A stretch of 64,000 nucleotides of DNA from Patella vulgata (Eukaryota > Mollusca > Gastropoda > Patellidae): assembly GCF_932274485.2 (NCBI RefSeq), contig NC_065887.2:11628001-11692000 (forward strand). Reading direction: 5' to 3'. The notes beneath the pieces are model-generated. The model saw only the letters and a program-made list of their open reading frames with translations, did not search any database and had not been told where the DNA came from. Numbering within the stretch: position 1 is the first letter of the stretch; every line of letters starts with the position of its first letter. Positions 1 through 11,448 of the stretch are shown in pieces. The translations under genes and the position numbers were made by a program.

Positions 1-269
1 CCGGTATCTGCCAAGGTTTGCCGAGTGTGTCTATTTGGCCACAGGCGTTGACAATCATTTAAAAACACATTCTTAAAGACAATAGAATCTTCTGTACATT
101 ATGTGACCATAATAAAGTTGGTGATGAATATCACTATATATTCAAATAGTCTTTTTTTCCATAAGGGCTTTATATTTAACTCATTTTTATGACAGATCTC
201 CCTCAACCCATAAAATGAAAGGTTTATTTAATGTTCAAGGTACAAACTTGATAAAATTATATAAATTTA

Positions 270-1110
270 TATAATGGTATATCAAGGTTGTGGACCCTAT
301 AGAGGTCACAATTTTTATCCGATTTTATCAGTTCCTTTCGATATTCCCGCATATCGAATTGTAATTTCCTGAATTATGGCCCTTGATTGTAGGAAAAATC
401 ACTTTCTTGTAAGCTTGTTACGAAAAATCGCGTTTTTAGCTTGTGGACCCTATAGAGGTCATAATTTTTATCCGATTAAAAAACTGTATTATTATATCAC
501 CGTTACACCCTAAGGACGACTGAGTTTGAATTTCGTGAAAATCAGCCCAAAATTGACAGACAAAATGGCCGCTGTTCGTACTCAAATAGCGTCAAATTAT
601 GGTATATCAAGGTTGTGGACCCTATAGAGGTCACAATTTTTATCCGATTTTGTTGAAACTTGAAATGTAAGTTTATAACACAAAGATCTCAGTTCCTTTC
701 GATATTCGCGCATGGCCCCTGATTGTACAAAAAATCACGTTGTTAGCTTGTGGGCCCTATAGAGGTCATAATTTTTTATCCAATTTAAAAAACCGTATTA
801 TTATATCACCGTTACACCCTAAGGACAGCTGAGTTCAAAATTTTGTGAAAATCGGCCCAAAATTGACAGACAAAATGGCCGCCGTTTGTTCTCAAATAGC
901 GTAAAAATATGGTATATCATGGTTGTGGACCCTATAGAGGTCACAATTTTTATCCGATTTTGTTGAAACTTGAAATGTGAGTTTATAACACAAAGATCTC
1001 AGTTCCTTTCGATATTCCCGCATATCGAATTGTAATTTCCTGAATTATGGCCCTTGATTGTAGGAAAAATCACTTTCTTGTTAGCTTGTTCTCTATCAAT
1101 CTCTCGAAAA
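270..1110. repeat. Intronic tandem repeat, ~310-330-bp unit
   Basis: Three units start near 273, 601 and 911. Each carries GTGGACCCTATAGAGGTCA, with a related half-unit near 440 and 748. I associate this motif with a repeat widespread in molluscs, but cannot name the family. Confidence 0.6.
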
Positions 1111-1195
1111 TGTGGGCGTATCCTGCCTGGCAGCCGCTAGTGAAATATGCATGGAGGTTAATATCGCAATATTGATGGTTAGTGCTAGGTGGATA

Positions 1196-1368
1196 AGGCC
1201 AGCTCAATTTTTCGTCAAAAATTAGGAGATGTAAACAGGGCTAGTGCTAATCCGAACCCTAACCCTGGATCTAGCCCCAATGCTTACCCTAACCTACAAT
1301 CTCGCATACAATCACGTGCGCTAACCTTATTTACATCTCAAAGACCTTGACTAAAATTGAGCTGGCCT
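1196..1368. mobile_element. 173-bp MITE, TA-flanked (mariner-like)
   Basis: Inverted ends AGGCCAGCTCAATTTT and its complement are flanked by TA on both sides, as in Tc1/mariner derivatives. The interior holds a short CCCTAACC-rich stretch. It has no coding capacity. Confidence 0.65.
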
Positions 1369-2107
1369 TAACAAAGAGATTTAGCCCAATAACATGACAT
1401 GTGCAGGTTGTCTTAGCCAACCAGACATCGTTGTTTATATCTATTTGACCACAGGCGTTGACAATCATTTACAAACCTATACTTAAAGACAATAGAATCT
1501 GTACATTATGAGATCATAATGAAGTTGTTGATGAATATCACTATATATTCAAATGGTCTTTTTTCCTTAAGGGCTTTATATTTAACTCATTTTTATGACA
1601 GATCTCCCTCAATCCATAAAATGAAAGGTTTATTTAATGTTCAAGGTACAAACTTAATAACATTATATAAATTTATATAAATTATATTAAACTAATGCTT
1701 ATTGATGATAAATTATATGTAAATAGCTGTAGGTAAATGATTGATGAAAAGATTGATTGGCATGTTTAACTGTATTAATATGTATATTCATGTATCTTCT
1801 GATGAAGATTTCGAATAAAGATTATTATTAAAATAAGAAAAGACAACTCCGACGTACCTAGACTTAGTTTTCCAGTGAAATTTTTGATGTGAATGTACGT
1901 TTTTAAGCCCTAGATATGATTCCTATGATTGTACAATAGTGATTTGACAACAGTTGATATTGTAATAATTATGTTTTGACGTTTTTAGTAAATTGCTTTA
2001 ATTAAAAAAAAAAGGAAGATTTGAATTTATGGCATTAATATTCGTTCACGTTTGAAAGCAAAAAAAAAATTAACAAACATATTAAATTGGTTTCTGTTAT
2101 TTCTTAG

Positions 2108-2275
2108 CTTGTACAAATGAGGAATTTCGTCCACATTCGACTGACTGTACCAAATATCTACAATGTTCCAACGGAGTTCTAGTTGAACAAACCTGCGCTA
2201 GTGGACTACACTGGAGTGTTCAGGACTCAAGATGTGAACAGCCGGCTGATGCTGGATGTACAACTTCTTCCGAGA
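2108..2275 (+). CDS. CBM14 exon p1
   Basis: Acceptor AG at 2106-2107 and donor GT at 2276-2277. All six cysteines are present. This copy reads EEFRPH and CTKYLQC, where most later copies read EELRPH and CTKFLQC. It shares both differences with p5, its counterpart in the second 4.9-kb unit. Confidence 0.85.
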
Positions 2276-5200
2276 GTGAGTAATTTTATATATTACACAA
2301 TAAATAGATTCATTGTGTGTTATTGATTTTCTTGTATATTTTGAAATATGCATGGAGGTTAATATCGCAATATTGATGATTAGTGCTAAATGATAAGGCC
2401 AGCTCAATTTTTAGTCAAAGGTTACGAGATGTAAACAGGGCTGATGAAGATTTCGAATAAAGATTATTATTATTAAAATAAGAAAAGACAACTCCGACGT
2501 ACCAAGACTTAGTTTTCCAGTGAAATGTTTGATGTGAATGTTTTTAAGCGCTAGATATGATTCCTATGATTGTACAATAGTGATTTGACAACAGTTGATA
2601 TTGTGATAATTATGTTTTGACTGTTTTAGTAAATTGCTTTAATAAAAAAAGGAAGATTAGAAATTATGGCATTAATATTCGTTCACGTTTCAAAGCAAAA
2701 AAAAATTAACAAACATAAATTGGTTTCTGTTATTATTTAGCTTGTACAAATGAGGAATTGCGTCCACATTCGACTGACTGTACCAAATTTCTACAATGTT
2801 CCAACGGAGTTCTAGTTGAACAAACCTGCGCTAGTGGACTACACTGGAGTGTTCAGGACTCAAGATGTGAACAGCCGGCTGATGCTGGATGTACAACTTC
2901 TTCCGAGAGTGAGTAATTTTATATATTACACAATAAATAGATTCATTGTGTGTTATTGATTTTCTTGTATATTTTGAAATATGCATGGAGGTTAATATCG
3001 CCATATTGACGGTTAGTGCTAAATGATAAGGCCAGCTCAATTTTTAGTCAAAGGTTACGAGATGTAAACAGGGCTGATGAAGATTTCGAATAAAGATTAT
3101 TATTATTAAAATAAGAAAAGACAACTCCGACGTACCAAGACTTAGTTTTCCAGTGAAATGTTTGATGTGAATGTTTTTAAGCGCTAGATATGATTCCTAT
3201 GATTGTACAATAGTGATTTGACAACAGTTGATATTGTGATAATTATGTTTTGACTGTTTTAGTAAATTGCTTTAATAAAAAAAGGAAGATTAGAAATTAT
3301 AACATTAATATTCGTTCACGTTTCAAAGCAAAAAAAAATTAACAAACATAAATTGGTTTCTGTTATTATTTAGCTTGTACAAATGAGGAATTGCGTCCAC
3401 ATTCGACTGACTGCACTAAATTTCTACAATGTTCCAACGGAGTTCTAGTTGAACAAACCTGCGCTAGTGGACTACACTGGAGTGTTCAGGACTCAAGATG
3501 TGAACAGCCGGCTGATGCTGGATGTACAACTTCTTCCGAAAGTGAGTAATTTTATATATTACACAATAAATAGATTCATTGTGTGTTATTGATTTTCTTG
3601 TATATTTTGAAATATGCATGGAGGTTAATATCGCAATATTGATGGTTAGTGCTAGGTGGATAAGGCCAGCTCAATTTTTCGTCAAAAATTGGGAGATGTA
3701 AACAGGGCTAGTGCTAATCCGAACCCTAACCCTGGACCTAGCCGCAATGCTTACCCTAACCTACAATCTCGCATACAATCACGTGCGCTAACCTTATTTA
3801 CATCTCAAAGACCTTGACTAAAATTGAGCTGGCCTTAACAAAGAGATTTAGCCCAATAACATGACATGTGCAGGTTGTCTTAGCCAACCAGACATCGTTG
3901 TTTATATCTATTTGACCACAGGCGTTGACAATCATTTACAAACCTATACTTAAAGACAATAGAATCTGTACATTATGAGATCATAATGAAGTTGTTGATG
4001 AATATCACTATATATTCATATGGTCTTTTTTCCTTAAGGGCTTTATATTTAACTCATTTTTATGACAGATCTCCCTCAATCCATAAAATGAAAGGTTTAT
4101 TTAATGTTCAAGGTACAAACTTAATAACATTATATAAATTTATATAAATTATATTAAATTAATGCTTATTGATGATAAATTATATGTAAATAGCTGTAGG
4201 TAAATGATTGATGAAAAGATTGATTGGCATGTTTAACTGTATTAATATGTATTTTCATGTATCTCCTGATGAAGATTTCGAATAAAGATTATTATTAAAA
4301 TAAGAAAAGACAACTCCGACGTACCTAGACTTAGTTTTCCAGTGAAATTTTTGATGTGAATGTACGTTTTTAAGCGCTAGATATGATTCCTATGATTGTA
4401 CAATAGTGATTTGACAACAGTTGATATTGTAATAATTATGTTTTGACGTTTTTAGTAAATTGCTTTAATTAAAAAAAAAGGAAGGTTTGAATTTATGGCA
4501 TTAATATTCGTTCACGTTTGAAAGCCCAAAAAAAAATGAACAAACATAAATTGGTTTCTGTTATTTCTTAGCTTGTACAAATGAGGAATTGCGTCCACAT
4601 TCGACTGACTGTAACAAATTTCTACAATGTTCCAACGGAGTTCTAGTTGAACAAACCTGCGCTAGTGGACTACACTGGAGTGTTCAGGACTCAAGATGTG
4701 AACAGCCGGCTGATGCTGGATGTACAACTTCTTCCGAGAGTGAGTAATTTTATATATTACACAATAAATAGATTCAAGGACAAATTTGCACTGAAAATTC
4801 TACACACTCTTCGAACGACGCAATTTTGAGAACTTCTTTCTAAACGCGGGCAAGTTTCCCTTATAAGTAAACCGGTGCCGCATCGCAAATGTATAGGCGT
4901 AGGTACATATCACTTACTGTCATACAGCCGAGGCTAGATGTAGGGTACCGGTATCTGCCAAGGTTTGCCGAGTGTGTCTATTTGGCCACAGGCGTTGACA
5001 ATCATTTAAAAACACATTCTTAAAGACAATAGAATCTTCTGTACATTATGTGATCATAATAAAGTTGGTGATGAATATCACTATATATTCAAATGGTCTT
5101 TTTTTCCATAAGGGCTTTATATTTAACTCATTTTTATGACAGATCTCCCTCAACCCATAAAATGAAAGGTTTATTTAATGTTCAAGGTACAAACTTGATA

Positions 5201-8200
5201 AAATTATATAAATTTATATAATGGTATATCAAGGTTGTGGACCCTATAGAGGTCACAATTTTTATCCGATTTTATCAGTTCCTTTCGATATTCCCGCATA
5301 TCGAATTGTAATTTCCTGAATTATGGCCCTTGATTGTAGGAAAAATCACTTTCTTGTAAGCTTGTTACGAAAAATCGCGTTTTTAGCTTGTGGACCCTAT
5401 AGAGGTCATAATTTTTATCCGATTAAAAAACTGTATTATTATATCACCGTTACACCCTAAGGACGACTGAGTTTGAATTTCGTGAAAATCAGCCCAAAAT
5501 TGACAGACAAAATGGCCGCTGTTCGTACTCAAATAGCGTCAAATTATGGTATATCAAGGTTGTGGACCCTATAGAGGTCACAATTTTTATCCGATTTTGT
5601 TGAAACTTGAAATGTAAGTTTATAACACAAAGATCTCAGTTCCTTTCGATATTCGCGCATGGCCCCTGATTGTACAAAAAATCACGTTGTTAGCTTGTGG
5701 GCCCTATAGAGGTCATAATTTTTTATCCAATTTAAAAAACCGTATTATTATATCACCGTTACACCCTAAGGACAGCTGAGTTCAAAATTTTGTGAAAATC
5801 GGCCCAAAATTGACAGACAAAATGGCCGCCGTTTGTTCTCAAATAGCGTAAAAATATGGTATATCATGGTTGTGGACCCTATAGAGGTCACAATTTTTAT
5901 CCGATTTTGTTGAAACTTGAAATGTAAGTTTATAACACAAAGATCTCAGTTCATTTCGATATTCCCGCATATCGAATTGTAATTTCCTGAATTATGGCCC
6001 TTGATTGTAGGAAAAATCACTTTCTTGTTAGCTTGTTCTCTATCAATCTCTCGAAAATGTGGGCGTATCCTGCCTGGCAGCCGCTAGTGAAATATGCATG
6101 GAGGTTAATATCGCAATATTGATGGTTAGTGCTAGGTGGATAAGGCCAGCTCAATTTTTCGTCAAAAATTAGGAGATGTAAACAGGGCTAGTGCTAATCC
6201 GAACCCTAACTCTGGATCTAGCCCCAATGCTTACCCTAACCTACAATCTCGCATACAATCACGTGCGCTAACCTTATTTACATCTCAAAGACCTTGACTA
6301 AAATTGAGCTGGCCTTAACAAAAAGATTTAGCCCAATAACATGACATGTGCAGGTTGTCTTAGCCAACCAGACATCGTTGTTTATATCTATTTGACCACA
6401 GGCGTTGACAATCATTTACAAACCTATACTTAAAGACAATAGAATCTGTACATTATGAGATCATAATGAAGTTGTTGATGAATATCACTATATATTCAAA
6501 TGGTCTTTTTTCCTTAAGGGCTTTATATTTAACTCATTTTTATGACAGATCTCCCTCAATCCATAAAATGAAAGGTTTATTTAATGTTCAAGGTACAAAC
6601 TTAATAACATTATATAAATTTATATAAATTATATTAAACTAATGCTTATTGATGATAAATTATATGTAAATAGCTGTAGGTAAATGATTGATGAAAAGAT
6701 TGATTGGCATGTTTAACTGTATTAATATGTATATTCATGTATCTTCTGATGAAGATTTCGAATAAAGATTATTATTAAAATAAGAAAAGACAACTCCGAC
6801 GTACCTAGACTTAGTTTTCCAGTGAAATTTTTGATGTGAATGTACGTTTTTAAGCCCTAGATATGATTCCTATGATTGTACAATAGTGATTTGACAACAG
6901 TTGATATTGTAATAATTATGTTTTGACGTTTTTAGTAAATTGCTTTAATTAAAAAAAAAAAGGAAGATTTGAATTTATGGCATTAATATTCGTTCACGTT
7001 TGAAAGCAAAAAAAAAATTAACAAACATATTAAATTGGTTTCTGTTATTTCTTAGCTTGTACAAATGAGGAATTTCGTCCACATTCGACTGACTGTACCA
7101 AATATCTACAATGTTCCAACGGAGTTCTAGTTGAACAAACCTGCGCTAGTGGACTACACTGGAGTGTTCAGGACTCAAGATGTGAACAGCCGGCTGATGC
7201 TGGATGTACAACTTCTTCCGAAAGTGAGTAATTTTATATATTACACAATAAATAGATTCATTGTGTGTTATTGATTTTCTTGTATATTTTGAAATATGCA
7301 TGGAGGTTAATATCGCAATATTGATGGTTAGTGCTAAATGATAAGGCCAGCTCAATTTTTAGTCAAAGGTTACGAGATGTAAACAGGGCTGATGAAGATT
7401 TCGAATAAAGATTATTATTATTAAAATAAGAAAAGACAACTCCGACGTACCAAGACTTAGTTTTCCAGTGAAATGTTTGATGTGAATGTTTTTAAGCGCT
7501 AAATATGATTCCTATGATTGTACAATAGTGATTTGACAACAGTTGATATTGTGATAATTATGTTTTGACTGTTTTAGTAAATTGCTTTAATAAAAAAAAA
7601 GGAAGATTAGAAATTATAACATTAATATTCGTTCACGTTTCAAAGCAAAAAAAAATTAACAAACATAAATTGGTTTCTGTTATTATTTAGCTTGTACAAA
7701 TGAGGAATTGCGTCCACATTCGACTGACTGTACCAAATTTCTACAATGTTCCAACGGAGTTCAAGTTGAACAAACCTGCGCTAGTGGACTACACTGGAGT
7801 GTTCAGGACTCAAGATGTGAACAGCCGGCTGATGCTGGATGTACAACTTCTTCCGAGAGTGAGTAATTTTATATATTACACAATAAATAGATTCATTGTG
7901 TGTTATTGATTTTCTTGTATATTTTGAAATATGCATGGAGGTTAATATCGCCATATTGATGGTGAGTGCTAGGTGGATAAGGCCAGCTCAATTTTTCGTC
8001 AAAAATTAGGAGATGTAAACAGGGCTAGTGCTAATCCGAACCCTAACCCTGGACCTAGCCCCATTGCTTACCCTAACCCATGTTCCTGAAGCAACGGTAT
8101 ACTAGTTTTATAACTATTATCCGTTGCTTTCACAGCCCACTATTCTCGTCACTAATTTTGATTGGTAGAAGGGATATTCCAGTAGCCATTGAGACTCCTT

Positions 8201-9923
8201 GAAACAAAATTTTCCGTGAAATATTCGAATAACCAAACGCTTGATCTCCAGTAGAAACCCCTATTTATGTTAATCGAGTCACAAAGGTCAAAGGAGACAA
8301 AGGCTGTCAACATTCCATCATGGCCGATCGTATCACGTTTTGTCGAATATGTAGTGGAATTATTGGAGTAAAAAACCGACGATAGTATAGAACTGTTTTC
8401 GAAGTTTGGTATCTCCTACAGCTATTTCTGGGCTTGTAAAAATAAACTTTACTGCTTTTACGTCGATATCTTCCTGCCCACTGTGGATCACTGCGCATCG
8501 AAAGCCGAAACCTTCTAATTTTTTCTTCTGTTCGTCCATGATAGAATTGAGAGGCGCGATGATGAGCACACAAACTGGATCTGACACTATAACCGGGACA
8601 GATTCATAAGAAAGCGATTTACCGCTTCCAGTTTTTGTACAGATGAAAACATCTTTCTTGTCGAGAACTGCCTGTATTTATTTTTTCTGGTTTTCGCTTA
8701 AACATTCAATTTTAAACTTGTTTTTAATTAGTGAAAATGTAGAATCTATGGAGGTCGCCATTTTTAAATCACTACCGCTGCTCCATATGTTACGAGGTAG
8801 CTAATTGGACAAATCGAATAGTGACGTAGGTTCCGCAAAGGGAGGTTATTACTCATAAGTGACGAGAATATGGTGCTGCGTAAGCAACGGATAATAGTTA
8901 TAAAACTATTATACCGTTGCTTCAGGAACATGACCCTAACCTACAATCTCGCATACAATCACGTGCGCTAACCTTATTGACATCTCAAAGACCTTGACTA
9001 AAATTGAGCTGGCCTTAACAAAACGATTTAGCCCAATAACATGACATGTGCAGGTTGTCTTAGCCAACCAGACATCGTTGTTTATATCTATTTGACCACA
9101 GGCGTTGACAATCATTTACAAACCTATACTTAAAGACAATAGAATCTGTACATTATGAGATCATAATGAAGTTGTTGATGAATATCACTATATATTCAAA
9201 TGGTCTTTTTTCCTTAAGGGCTTTATATTTAACTCATTTTTATGACAGATCTCCCTCAATCCATAAAATGAAAGGTTTATTTAATGTTCAAGGTACAAAC
9301 TTAATAACATTATATAAATTTATATAAATTATATTAAATTAATGCTTATTGATGATAAATTATATGTAAATAGCTGTAGGTAAATGATTGATGAAAAGAT
9401 TGATTGGCATGTTTAACTGTATTAATATGTATATTCATGTATCTTCTGATGAAGATTTCGAATAAAGATTATTATTAAAATAAGAAAAGACAACTCCGAC
9501 GTACCTAGACTTAGTTTTCCAGTGAAATTTTTTATGTGAATGTACGTTTTTAAGCGCTAGATATGATTCCTATGATTGTACAATAGTGATTTGACAACAG
9601 TTGATATTGTAATAATTATGTTTTGACGTTTTTAGTAAATTGCTTTAATTAAAAAAAAAGGAAGATTTGAATTTATGGCATTAATATTCGTTCACGTTTG
9701 AAAGCCAAAAAAAAATTAACAAACATAAATTGGTTTCTGTTATTTCTTAGCTTGTACAAATGAGGAATTGCGTCCACATTCGACTGACTGTACCAAATTT
9801 CTACAATGTTCCAACGGAGTTCTAGTTGAACAAACCTGCGCTAGTGGACTACACTGGAGTGTTCAGGACTCAAGATGTGAACAGCCGGCTGATGCTAATT
9901 GCAACCCGTCTACAAGAAAGTAA
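2108..9923 (+). CDS. Tandem CBM14 chitin-binding protein, 3' part (7 exons)
   Basis: Seven exons in this window encode one six-cysteine chitin-binding domain each (CBM14/ChtBD2, Peritrophin-A type). Cysteine spacing is C-x11-C-x5-C-x9-C-x12-C-x7-C, with the aromatic residues usual for the family (F/Y before the third Cys, W in LHWS). Internal exons are 168 bp, begin with CT after an AG acceptor, end with A before a GTGAGT donor and are phase 1-1. The spliced repeat is therefore 56 residues with a Thr at each junction. The family binds chitin outside the cell, in gut lining, cuticle, mucus or shell matrix; which applies here cannot be seen. The last exon ends in TAA at 9921-9923. The 5' end, with start codon and signal peptide, lies left of the window. 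Exons are 2108-2275, 2741-2908, 3374-3541, 4572-4739, 7056-7223, 7691-7858 and 9751-9923. Confidence 0.82.
2741..2908 (+). CDS. CBM14 exon p2
   Basis: Lies exactly 633 bp after p1, inside the short tandem repeat. Reads EELRPH and CTKFLQC. Donor is GTGAGT and all six cysteines are intact. Confidence 0.85.
3374..3541 (+). CDS. CBM14 exon p3
   Basis: Lies 633 bp after p2 and has no equivalent in the second 4.9-kb unit. It differs from p2 by silent changes in the CTK codons and near the donor (GAA for GAG). Domain intact. Confidence 0.85.
3663..3835. mobile_element. 173-bp MITE, second copy
   Basis: Same element and flanks as at 1196-1368, carried by duplication before exon p4. Confidence 0.65.
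4572..4739 (+). CDS. CBM14 exon p4
   Basis: Has CNKFLQC in place of CTKFLQC (one base change). The preceding intron is the long form (about 1.03 kb) with the full MITE. The intron after it contains the junction between the two 4.9-kb units. Confidence 0.85.
5218..6058. repeat. Intronic tandem repeat, second copy
   Basis: Copy of the 270-1110 repeat carried by the 4.9-kb duplication, with a handful of base changes. Confidence 0.65.
6143..6315. mobile_element. 173-bp MITE, third copy
   Basis: Same element, in the long intron before exon p5. Truncated left arms of the same MITE remain in the short introns near 2394, 3027 and 7347. Confidence 0.65.
7056..7223 (+). CDS. CBM14 exon p5
   Basis: Second-unit counterpart of p1, 4948 bp downstream, sharing its EEF and KYLQC residues. 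The donor-side codon is GAA, as in p3, which suggests exchange between copies. Confidence 0.85.
7691..7858 (+). CDS. CBM14 exon p6
   Basis: Lies 635 bp after p5. One private change gives VQVEQTC instead of VLVEQTC. The other five domain blocks match p2. The intron after it is the longest of this gene (about 1.9 kb) because it carries the helicase-bearing element. Confidence 0.85.
8079..8932. mobile_element. 854-bp inverted-repeat DNA element with captured helicase
   Basis: The ends are near-perfect inverted repeats of about 51 bp starting CATGTTCCTGAAGCAACGG. Each arm is itself an imperfect palindrome (GCAACGG ... CCGTTGC), and a further inverted match (TATTCTCGTCACT) lies inside. It is flanked by a 9-bp duplication, ACCCTAACC, at 8070-8078 and 8933-8941. 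A 9-bp duplication fits Mutator-like or Merlin elements, but no transposase is present, so the family is unassigned. Confidence 0.75.
8360..8761 (-). pseudogene. RecQ-like helicase N-terminal fragment in the element
   Basis: The minus frame from the ATG at 8759-8761 gives 133 codons and ends at a stop at 8360. It shows a Q-motif-like ECLSENQKK, a Walker A motif TKTGSGKS, a motif Ia-like APLNSIMDEQ and FTSPE, in the order expected for the start of a RecQ-family superfamily-2 helicase. Codon 28 is a TAA stop, and the fragment ends before the DEAH box, so it cannot be an active helicase. It is probably host or transposon helicase sequence captured between the inverted repeats. Confidence 0.6.
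9751..9923 (+). CDS. CBM14 terminal exon p7 with stop
   Basis: The first 146 or so bases match the array exons almost perfectly, through the codons for PADA. The sequence then changes abruptly: the sixth Cys sits in DANC, followed by a short NPSTRK tail and TAA at 9921-9923. There is no donor. The sharp boundary inside the exon suggests the upstream part is homogenised with the array while the tail is not. Confidence 0.85.
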
Positions 9924-9964
9924 TATTTATAATCTGAAAAGAAAAAAAAAACAACCATAAGTTC

Positions 9965-9974
9965 AATAAATAAA
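9965..9974 (+). terminator. Poly(A) signal of the plus-strand gene
   Basis: Two overlapping AATAAA motifs lie 42 bases after the stop codon, a plausible polyadenylation signal giving a very short 3' UTR. Confidence 0.6.
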
Positions 9975-10041
9975 CTTTCATCGTCATTTTTAATTGTTAT
10001 CAATTTCTAGAGGTTCTTTATGATATGTCAAAAAGAAACAG
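9975..10041. other. Start of spacer, no feature
   Basis: Short AT-rich stretch after the poly(A) signal. Nothing recognisable. Confidence 0.5.
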
Positions 10042-10116
10042 AATGGGGTTGAATGTCCTACTGTTCTGCGACGATTGGGCTAATGAAGACGGCCATGCAG
10101 AGTGATATGAGGGAAA
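10042..10116 (-). mobile_element. SINE1 3'-tail fragment
   Basis: Matches the 3' end of SINE1 (complement of the GACGTTAAACCCCATT region plus adjacent bases) and is truncated at both ends. Confidence 0.55.
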
Positions 10117-10118
10117 TG

Positions 10119-10469
10119 AAATGGAGTTTAACGTCCTACTGTTCTGCTCCTAACCTGGGCTAATGAAGACGGGCATACGCCATACAGTGTGCTATGAGGG
10201 AAATTTTGCCCGGACAGCGGCACTACGGCCTACTCTTATATCGAATTCCAACTGCCAAGGGATCTTTTACTTGCACGCCAATGTGTGCACGGGACCTCGG
10301 TTTTTCGTTCCATCCGAACGACTAGACAGCTTTCCTTGTCAGGCCCTCCGTCCTGCATCACTGACAAGGGGAAACCACGCCGGAAAATCTGGATGAACTT
10401 TCTCGGCCAATGCAGGGATCGAACACCCGACCTCCAGGCTAGCGAGCTAGCGTCTTACCCACTTAGCCG
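10119..10469 (-). mobile_element. SINE1, nearly full length, diverged
   Basis: The right end is the tRNA-like head read on the minus strand, with A-box TGGGTAAGACG-like and B-box GTGTTCGATCCC. The left end is the tail GGACGTTAAA-type sequence. It lacks about 15 bp of the head and is more diverged than the six copies in the minus array, so it is an older insertion. Confidence 0.7.
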
Positions 10470-10613
10470 TGCTATGAGGGAAATTTTGTTCAAAAAGCAG
10501 CACCGCGACCTACTCTAATTTCGAATTCCATCTGTCATTGACTCTTTAACGTGCATGCCAATGTGTACATGGGACCTCGGGTTTGTCGAACCATCCAAAC
10601 GACTAGACGATCC
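10470..10613 (-). mobile_element. SINE1 fragment
   Basis: Repeats the central and 3' portion of SINE1 directly next to the previous copy. No tRNA head. Confidence 0.5.
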
Positions 10614-10627
10614 CCATTTTCCCCACT

Positions 10628-10752
10628 ATTTTAACTAAAGATAAAATTCAAATTTTAGTAGATACTTCAATTTTGATTGGCTAAGCACTAAAATCAATGT
10701 AATATTATCCAATCAAATTACTAAAATTTGGATTTTATCTTAGTTAAAACTT
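10628..10752. mobile_element. Small inverted-repeat MITE
   Basis: Arms of about 33 bp (TTTTAACTAAAGATAAAATT type, and its complement) face each other across about 60 bp. No target duplication could be fixed. Confidence 0.5.
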
Positions 10753-10816
10753 CGTGAAACAGGCCCCAGATGTAATAAAAAATACCCCGTGCGGTTTACC
10801 GTTGTGCTCACAAAGC

Positions 10817-11045
10817 AGACTGGGCTAATGAAGACGGGTTTACGCCATACAGTGGAGATTTTGCCCAGAAAGCGGTGCTACGGCGTACTTTTATTTTGAA
10901 TTACAGGGTTTCTTTTACGTACATGCCAGCGTTTTTTCTTAAAACCCGAACAACTAGACACTACCCCTAGCCCCTACCAGTCCATCTGTCTTGCACCACT
11001 GAGAAGGGCAAGATACACTGGAAAATCTAAGAGAACTTTCACTTT
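10817..11045 (-). mobile_element. SINE1 fragment, strongly diverged
   Basis: Recognisable by the GGGCTAATGAAGACGGG block, the bases around TTTTGCCC and the later CCGTCCTGCA-like block. Many substitutions and gaps. Confidence 0.45.
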
Positions 11046-11448
11046 CATACATGACTTAATGAGTTCTTGCTAAATATATTTTCATTCTTTTAGAAAAAAA
11101 ATACGCCAAATGAATCGAAATGGCAGTATTAGGGCAAATGCATGACAAAATATAGTGTATTTATTTATCTAAAAAATATATCTAGAATAGTTTGCTTATG
11201 TACATAAAATATTTTATTAATTTTGACAGAAAAATGTCATGTCTGTTGGGTCAGGTGTCCTCAATGAGCCACCATATAATTGTAAACAGCACCATGTGCT
11301 ACCAAAGTGAGCTTAGAATTATGATGCCTTTACCGCATAACAATTGTGAAATGTCAAAATGTTAACCAAACTAAACTGACTACAGTAAATTAAAAGCAAT
11401 AATGGAAGTAGAACAAAATGCAAATTCTAACTGCAATCATGTAAGAAA
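11046..11448. other. AT-rich spacer, nothing seen
   Basis: No open frame with domain character, no inverted ends and no match to the other repeats of the window. Confidence 0.5.

Larger units (their letters stand above)
2108..3541 (+). repeat. 633-bp exon-bearing tandem repeat
   Basis: p1, p2 and p3 lie at exact 633-bp steps. The intron in these short units is a deletion derivative of the long intron: sequence just inside the left MITE arm (ending ACAGGGCT) is joined to sequence starting GATGAAGATTTCG, removing about 560 bp. A matching two-exon version is at 7056-7858. Confidence 0.8.
4740..7055 (+). other. Long intron p4-p5
   Basis: Spans the junction of the two 4.9-kb units. It holds about 200 bp of sequence seen nowhere else here (4760-4947), then the ~310-bp repeat and the MITE. 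No exon-like reading frame is seen. Confidence 0.6.
7980..9015. mobile_element. 173-bp MITE interrupted by another element
   Basis: Both MITE ends are intact, but the interior is split by the 854-bp element at 8079-8932. Removing that element and one copy of its 9-bp target duplication restores exactly 173 bp. Confidence 0.7.
1..9885 (+). repeat. 4947-bp direct tandem duplication (two units)
   Basis: The sequence starting at base 1 recurs from 4948 with only scattered differences. Unit 2 has one fewer 633-bp subrepeat and one extra 854-bp insertion, so it stays close to the same length. The repeat may extend left of the window. Similarity ends about where p7 diverges. Confidence 0.85.
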
